From Eubacteriaceae bacterium (GTDB lineage Bacteria; Bacillota; Clostridia; Eubacteriales; Eubacteriaceae), in the NCBI GenBank assembly GCA_016650045.1, contig JAENWK010000008.1, positions 1 through 46,947 on the forward strand: a stretch of 46,947 bases of DNA, in the 5' to 3' direction. The position numbers and the translations under genes were made by a program. Shown here piece by piece: positions 42,766-46,947 of this stretch (position 1 is its first letter; each line of letters starts with the position of its first letter). The notes beneath the pieces are model-generated. The model was not told where the DNA came from, made no database searches, and worked only from the letters and a program-made list of their open reading frames with translations.

Positions 42766-44487
42766 ATGCTGAGAAATCTCGTTGTTAAAGACTATGCACT
42801 CATTGAAAGTTTAAGTGTTGATTTTAGTAAAGGGCTTAATGTCATTACCGGGGAAACAGGGGCAGGAAAATCTATTGTCATTGATGCCCTATCAATGGTG
42901 CTTGGAAACCGTGGAAACAAAAGCAATATTCGTCTAGGTTCAAATAAAATGATTGTGCAGGGACTCTTTGATATTACAGATCAACCGGACCTTCTGGAAA
43001 AATGCGAGGCATTTGGTGTTACCATTGAGGAAGGTCAATTAATTTTAACCCGTGAATTAGATGAGCACGGTCGCAATTTATGTCGAGCAAACGGTTTAAT
43101 CATTACCGTGGCCCAGCTTAAAAATTTGGGAGAAAGTTTAATGGACATTCATGGACAACATGAACATCAATCTCTTTTTCAACGGGATAACCATCGCCAG
43201 CTCCTGGATGCTTTTGGTGGGGAAACCAGTCGAAAATATTTAGAAGAAGCAGCGTTTTACGCCCATAAACTTAAAACCCTTAAAATCCAAATTGATGATC
43301 TGGAAACAAATGAACGGGAATTGGAACGGGAAAAAGAAACACTTCAGTTTGAAATGAACGAAATTGAAAAGGCCCAGTTAGAAATTGGTGAGGATGAACG
43401 TCTTGAGGATGAAAAGCGAATTCTTGAGAATAGAGAACGTCTTTTTTCCAATATTAATGGGGCTTATGAACGATTGAATGGTGAAAATCCAGGCCAAAAC
43501 TCTATTATGGATGCCTTGGGATTGCTTCAGGAAAACTTTTCTGAAGTGACTAAAATTGATAGCAGTTTTAATTCAAAACTCGAGCAGCTCAATGGTGTAT
43601 TTAGTGAATTGGAAGGACTGACCTTTGAAATTAGAAAATATCTTGAAGATATGGAATTTAATCTTGGGGATTTAGACGAAATTGAAGGCCGTCTCGCACT
43701 CATTAGTCGGATGAAGCGGAAGTATGGGAATGACATCTCGGAGATTTTGGCCTATGCGGTGGACACCAATGAACGACTCATAACCCTTCTCAATCGTGAT
43801 GAAAACCTGCAGTCTTATTATCGAGATTATCAAGAAAATGAAAAGAAATATATTAGTGCCGGAAAACACCTGCATCAGTTGCGATTAAAATCAGGAAAGG
43901 TGCTCAAAAGCTCCCTGGAAAAAGAATTACGGGAGTTAGCCATGGAAAAAGTTCAGGTAGAAATATCTGTGGATTATGATCCGCAACGGATGACTGCCAG
44001 AGGCCAGGATGTGGTGGAGTTTTTAATCTCTGTTAATCCCGGGCAACCCCCAAAACCATTGGGAAAGATTGCGTCAGGAGGGGAGATATCCCGAATCATG
44101 CTGAGTATCAAGAGCATTTTTGGAAATATGGATGCCATTGAAACCATGGTTTTTGATGAAATTGATACGGGGATCAGCGGAAGAACAGCCCAGGTGGTGG
44201 CGGAAAAAATTCAAGCCTTATCAGCAACACCTCCTAATGGCCGGCAAATTATTTGCATAACCCATTTACCCCAAATCGCAGCCATGGCGGATCAACACTT
44301 TATGGTAGAAAAACATACGGGGGAATCCTCGGTGGATGTTTCTTTTTTGCCTTTGGATGAAAAGGGTAAAAAAGAGGAACTGGCCAGAATGCTCGGAGGA
44401 GCTAAGGTCACCCAGAAAACCTGGGATCATGCCCAGGAAATGCTGGAATTAAGCCAAAAAATAAAAAAAGACAAAAAAAGAGAGTAA
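42766..44487 (+). CDS. recN: DNA repair protein RecN
   Basis: A 573-residue SMC-like ATPase for double-strand break repair. Walker A GETGAGKS (29-36), the MDIHGQHEHQSL segment, a coiled coil (about 160-390) with short globular middle, ABC signature ASGGEISRIML and Walker B VFDEIDTGISGRTA. Length is normal for the family. Starts 11 bases after argR with GGGAGGTCCC upstream. The operon ends here. Confidence 0.97.
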   Translation: MLRNLVVKDYALIESLSVDFSKGLNVITGETGAGKSIVIDALSMVLGNRGNKSNIRLGSNKMIVQGLFDITDQPDLLEKCEAFGVTIEEGQLILTRELDEHGRNLCRANGLIITVAQLKNLGESLMDIHGQHEHQSLFQRDNHRQLLDAFGGETSRKYLEEAAFYAHKLKTLKIQIDDLETNERELEREKETLQFEMNEIEKAQLEIGEDERLEDEKRILENRERLFSNINGAYERLNGENPGQNSIMDALGLLQENFSEVTKIDSSFNSKLEQLNGVFSELEGLTFEIRKYLEDMEFNLGDLDEIEGRLALISRMKRKYGNDISEILAYAVDTNERLITLLNRDENLQSYYRDYQENEKKYISAGKHLHQLRLKSGKVLKSSLEKELRELAMEKVQVEISVDYDPQRMTARGQDVVEFLISVNPGQPPKPLGKIASGGEISRIMLSIKSIFGNMDAIETMVFDEIDTGISGRTAQVVAEKIQALSATPPNGRQIICITHLPQIAAMADQHFMVEKHTGESSVDVSFLPLDEKGKKEELARMLGGAKVTQKTWDHAQEMLELSQKIKKDKKRE

Positions 44488-44532
44488 AAAGATAAAAAAA
44501 ACCAAAAATGTGAAAGAAAACAAAATATTGCC

Positions 44533-44584
44533 TTAACAAATTAAGGTTTATTGGTTAAAATAAAGATTGTTAATAATTTAATTA
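44533..44584 (+). promoter_or_regulatory. Possible Rex-type operator ahead of pduL
   Basis: TTAACAA at 44533-44539 and TTGTTAA-n4-TTAA at 44567-44581 match the half and most of the consensus (TTGTTAA-n4-TTAACAA) for the redox sensor Rex. The second copy fits only one complete half. No clear promoter boxes were seen. Confidence 0.25.
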
Positions 44585-44600
44585 AGTAGAGGAGAACATT

Positions 44601-45170
44601 TTGGAAAGAAAAGTGCCCATTGGGCTATCAAACAAACATATTCATTTATCACAGGCAGATTTAGAGGCTTTATTTGGAAAAGATCATGCTTTAACATTAA
44701 AGAAAGAATTATCTCAACCAGGCCAATACGCTGCTGAAGAAAAAGTTGATGTTGTTGGACCTAAAGGAACCATTAAAGGTATTCGTATTCTAGGTCCGGT
44801 ACGTCCTGAAACACAGGTTGAAGTTTCCATTGGTGATGGTTTTAGTTTAGGAATTAAAGCACCCATAAGAAATTCCGGAGACACCGCTAATACACCAGGG
44901 GTCAAACTTGTTGGACCAGCAGGAGAAGTTGAAATTGATAAGGGTGCCATTGTTGCAGCCCGTCATATTCATATGAGTCCTGAAGAAGCCGAAAAATATA
45001 ACTTAAACGACAAGGATGTGGTTTCTGTAAAGCTAGACGGACCACGTGGTTTAACGTTTGACAATGTTTTAGTACGCGTAAGTCCAGACTATAGATTAGA
45101 TATGCACATAGATGTTGAAGAAGGAAATTCAGCTGGCGCTAAAAATGGTCAATTGGCAAACATTCTTTAA
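44601..45170 (+). CDS. pduL: PduL-type phosphate acyltransferase
   Basis: A 189-residue protein made of two similar beta-barrel halves. The His-containing motifs VPIGLSNKHIHLS (about residues 5-17, His13 and His15) and AARHIHMSPEEAEKYNL (about 117-133) bind zinc; GPVRPETQVEVSIGDGFSLGI and PIRNSGD also match. It swaps acetyl or propionyl between CoA and phosphate. No encapsulation peptide extends the N terminus, so it is a cytosolic phosphotransacetylase-like form as in some acetogens. TTG start with GGAGAAC upstream. No acetate kinase is nearby; lgt follows 2 bases later. Confidence 0.93.
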   Translation: MERKVPIGLSNKHIHLSQADLEALFGKDHALTLKKELSQPGQYAAEEKVDVVGPKGTIKGIRILGPVRPETQVEVSIGDGFSLGIKAPIRNSGDTANTPGVKLVGPAGEVEIDKGAIVAARHIHMSPEEAEKYNLNDKDVVSVKLDGPRGLTFDNVLVRVSPDYRLDMHIDVEEGNSAGAKNGQLANIL

Positions 45171-45172
45171 TT

Positions 45173-45955
45173 ATGCCAACACCAAACCCGATTGCTTTTT
45201 CCATATTTGGCCTTGATGTAAGGTGGTATGGAATTCTTATTGCCAGCGCACTGCTCATTGGATTATTCATAAGTATTAAGCGAGCTCCAAAATATGGAAT
45301 TGATCCAGACATTGTCCTTGATTTCTTTCTTTTTATGACACCGGCAGTGATTATTGGAGCACGACTTTACTATGTGATTTTTAACCTTGAGTATTATACA
45401 GCCAACCCTGGGGAAATCTTTGCCATTTGGAATGGCGGTCTCGCCATTCATGGCGGCATTATAGCCGGAGTTATTGTGGCCTATATTCTTTGTCGGGTTA
45501 AAAAAATCAATTTTATGAGTTTTGGTGATATGATGATTCCAGGATTGCCTTTGGGACAAGCCATTGGGCGATGGGGAAATTATTTCAATCAGGAAGCCTA
45601 TGGCACTCAGACAAATTTACCCTGGGCAATTACCGTTAATGATGCAGTTCTGGGAATGATCAAGGTCCATCCGACCTTCCTGTATGAATCCATCTGGGAT
45701 TTAATGATCTTTGGATTTCTCTTTTTCTATGAACGTAAGCTAAAAAAGGTAAACGGTGAATTGTTTTTCGTTTACCTCGGGTTATACTCCATTGGTCGAT
45801 TTTTCATCGAAGGATTGAGAACAGACAGTCTTATGTTTTTAGGATTGCGAACTGCCCAAATGATCAGTTTGGCTTTATTGATCATAGGTTTTGGAGGACT
45901 GCTGCTTTTAAGAAAAAATCCGAATCTGTTTAAAAGTGAACCGTGGAAAAAATAA
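45173..45955 (+). CDS. lgt: Prolipoprotein diacylglyceryl transferase
   Basis: A 260-residue multi-span membrane enzyme that puts diacylglycerol on the lipobox Cys of lipoproteins. Hydrophobic helices at about residues 15-33, 44-66, 87-106, 117-125, 173-190, 197-211 and 225-249. The Lgt signature is GQAIGRWGNYFNQEAYG (about 126-142) with the conserved GRWGN, plus the HGGII segment and RFFIEGLR. ATG begins 2 bases behind pduL. The operon closes with the terminator at 45963-45994. Confidence 0.96.
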   Translation: MPTPNPIAFSIFGLDVRWYGILIASALLIGLFISIKRAPKYGIDPDIVLDFFLFMTPAVIIGARLYYVIFNLEYYTANPGEIFAIWNGGLAIHGGIIAGVIVAYILCRVKKINFMSFGDMMIPGLPLGQAIGRWGNYFNQEAYGTQTNLPWAITVNDAVLGMIKVHPTFLYESIWDLMIFGFLFFYERKLKKVNGELFFVYLGLYSIGRFFIEGLRTDSLMFLGLRTAQMISLALLIIGFGGLLLLRKNPNLFKSEPWKK

Positions 45956-45962
45956 ATAGCAA

Positions 45963-45994
45963 AAAAGACTGTCCTTCCGGGGACAGTCTTTTTT
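45963..45994. terminator. Bidirectional terminator between lgt and comM
   Basis: AAAAGACTGTCC and GGACAGTCTTTT (45963-45992) with a 6-base loop, flanked by A and T runs, so it can stop transcripts from both converging genes. Confidence 0.88.
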
Positions 45995-46007
45995 GGTCTA
46001 AGAAAAG

Positions 46008-46947
46008 TCAGTGCGACTTAAGCATCCCTCGATATTGGATGGCTTCTGAGAGATGATTGACATTAATTTCATCTGCATTGTCCAAATCGGCAATGGTCCG
46101 AGCCAGCTTAAGAATCCGATGATAGCCTCGAGCACTGAGATTCATTTTCGTATAAACTTTTTCCATCAACTTTTGCTCAGGGTTTCCCAGCACGCAAAAT
46201 ATTTCCATAAGTTTTGGGGTTAACTGGGCATTGTAATAGATATCCAAATGTTCGTATCGTTTATTTTGAATTTCTCTGGCGGCATCAACTCGCTTTTTAA
46301 TGATATGAGAGGAATCGCCTTTGGGATTGCTTTGCAGTTCATCATAAGTAGTAGGGGGGACATTAACAAAAATATCCAGACGATCCATGAGCGGACCGGA
46401 AATTTTTCCCTGATAATTTTTGATTTGCTGAGGGGTGCAAATGCATTCATGGGTCGGGTCTGTGAGATACCCACAGGCACAGGGATTCATGGAAGTGATC
46501 AGGGTGAAGCTGGCAGGAAAGGTTAGTGACGCATTGACTCTTGAAATACACACTTCCTGGTCTTCAATGGGTTGGCGTAAAACTTCAAGTGCTGATTTTT
46601 GAAATTCCGGCAGTTCATCTAAAAAAAGAACACCCAAATGGGCAAGAGATACTTCTCCTGGTTTAGGAATACGCCCGCCACCGACTAAGGCGGTTTTGGA
46701 AATAGTGTGATGGGGTGAGCGAAAAGGGCGTTCGCACATAATGGCGTTGTCCTTGAGCAACCCTGAAATGCTATGAATTTTAGTAATTTCCAGGGCTTCA
46801 TCCAGGGTGAGATCTGGAAGGATTGATGAGAAACCTTTGGCCAACATGGTTTTTCCAGAACCGGGTGGCCCTGACATAAGCAAGTTGTGGCTCCCGGCAG
46901 CGGCAATTTCCAAAGCCCGTTTTGCCTGATCCTGACCGCGGATATCA
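46008..46947 (-). CDS. ComM/YifB family Mg-chelatase-like ATPase, 3' part
   Basis: On the minus strand the frame runs open to the window edge, with DIRGQDQAKRALEIAAAGSHN before the AAA+ part, so the 5' portion (about 190 residues, Lon-like domain) is outside. About 313 residues are present: Walker A GPPGSGKT, Walker B VLFLDELPEF, the FTLITSMNPCACGYL zinc-finger region with CxC...CxC cysteines, and the arginine-finger segment GPLMDRLDIFV, then the C-terminal helical part with SARGYHRILKLARTIADLDNADEI. In Gram-negatives ComM is a helicase aiding branch migration in natural transformation. Confidence 0.93.
   Translation of the reverse strand, partial: DIRGQDQAKRALEIAAAGSHNLLMSGPPGSGKTMLAKGFSSILPDLTLDEALEITKIHSISGLLKDNAIMCERPFRSPHHTISKTALVGGGRIPKPGEVSLAHLGVLFLDELPEFQKSALEVLRQPIEDQEVCISRVNASLTFPASFTLITSMNPCACGYLTDPTHECICTPQQIKNYQGKISGPLMDRLDIFVNVPPTTYDELQSNPKGDSSHIIKKRVDAAREIQNKRYEHLDIYYNAQLTPKLMEIFCVLGNPEQKLMEKVYTKMNLSARGYHRILKLARTIADLDNADEINVNHLSEAIQYRGMLKSH

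Overview
The window is a conserved, mostly single-strand chromosomal block from a low-to-moderate GC Gram-positive anaerobe of the class Clostridia. The gene content (SCIFF peptide and its maturase, a CD1247-type protein, a PduL-type phosphotransacylase, OLE RNA with OapA, a clostridial HflX with an N-terminal extension) and the roughly 40% GC feel point to an acetogen-like member of the Eubacteriaceae such as Acetobacterium. That placement is inference from content; there is no rRNA here to test it.

Layout. 1-860: end of a HIT-family gene, then rpsU-yqeY under a textbook sigma-A promoter. 1023-3392: a CtpE-like P-type ATPase. 3557-3921: a three-gene tRNA operon (Pro, a CAU tRNA, Phe), followed by a duplicated 3' half of tRNA-Phe and palindromes that look like the scar of an integrated element. 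4312-7269: a DUF815 ATPase (minus strand), a small secreted protein and recX. 7396-10906: a vitamin B6 cluster (pyridoxamine kinase divergent from a MocR-type regulator, then threonine aldolase). 11213-16057: a U32 peptidase/RlhA-like protein and mutS2. 16218-21855: dcd, cysteine desulfurase-thiI, hflX, yigZ. 21966-26867: a VanZ-like gene, radA, 6S RNA, ruvA-ruvB-queA. 27062-30459: tgt-yajC-scfA-scfB. 30791-34913: rho, rpmE, prmC, efp and a CD1247-type gene. 34933-44487: asp23-like, nusB, a TsaD-like paralog, xseA-xseB-ispA, OLE RNA, oapA, tlyA, nadK, argR, recN. 44601-45955: pduL-lgt. 46008-46947: the 3' part of a comM/yifB gene on the minus strand.

The genes are mainly housekeeping: translation (bS21, bL31, EF-P, PrmC), tRNA modification (QueA, Tgt, ThiI with its sulfur donor), DNA repair and recombination (MutS2, RadA, RuvAB, RecX, RecN, ExoVII), and transcription control (Rho, NusB, 6S RNA). 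The most distinctive content is a complete OLE RNA locus (about 567 nt, own promoter and terminator, closing stem formed by its two ends) next to oapA in the ispA-recN neighbourhood, a SCIFF ranthipeptide system, a Rho with a tandemly duplicated RNA-binding domain, and an HflX carrying a JAMM-like N-terminal domain.

Between the genes there are at least two families of short structured repeats: a REPIN-like element in three copies (about 7284-7385, 19174-19282, 30534-30633) and a hairpin element in two close copies (26903-26979, 28871-28947), plus a long nested palindrome at 16072-16173. A possible insertion-sequence scar separates asp23 from nusB. No CRISPR array, intact transposase, prophage or rRNA gene was seen.
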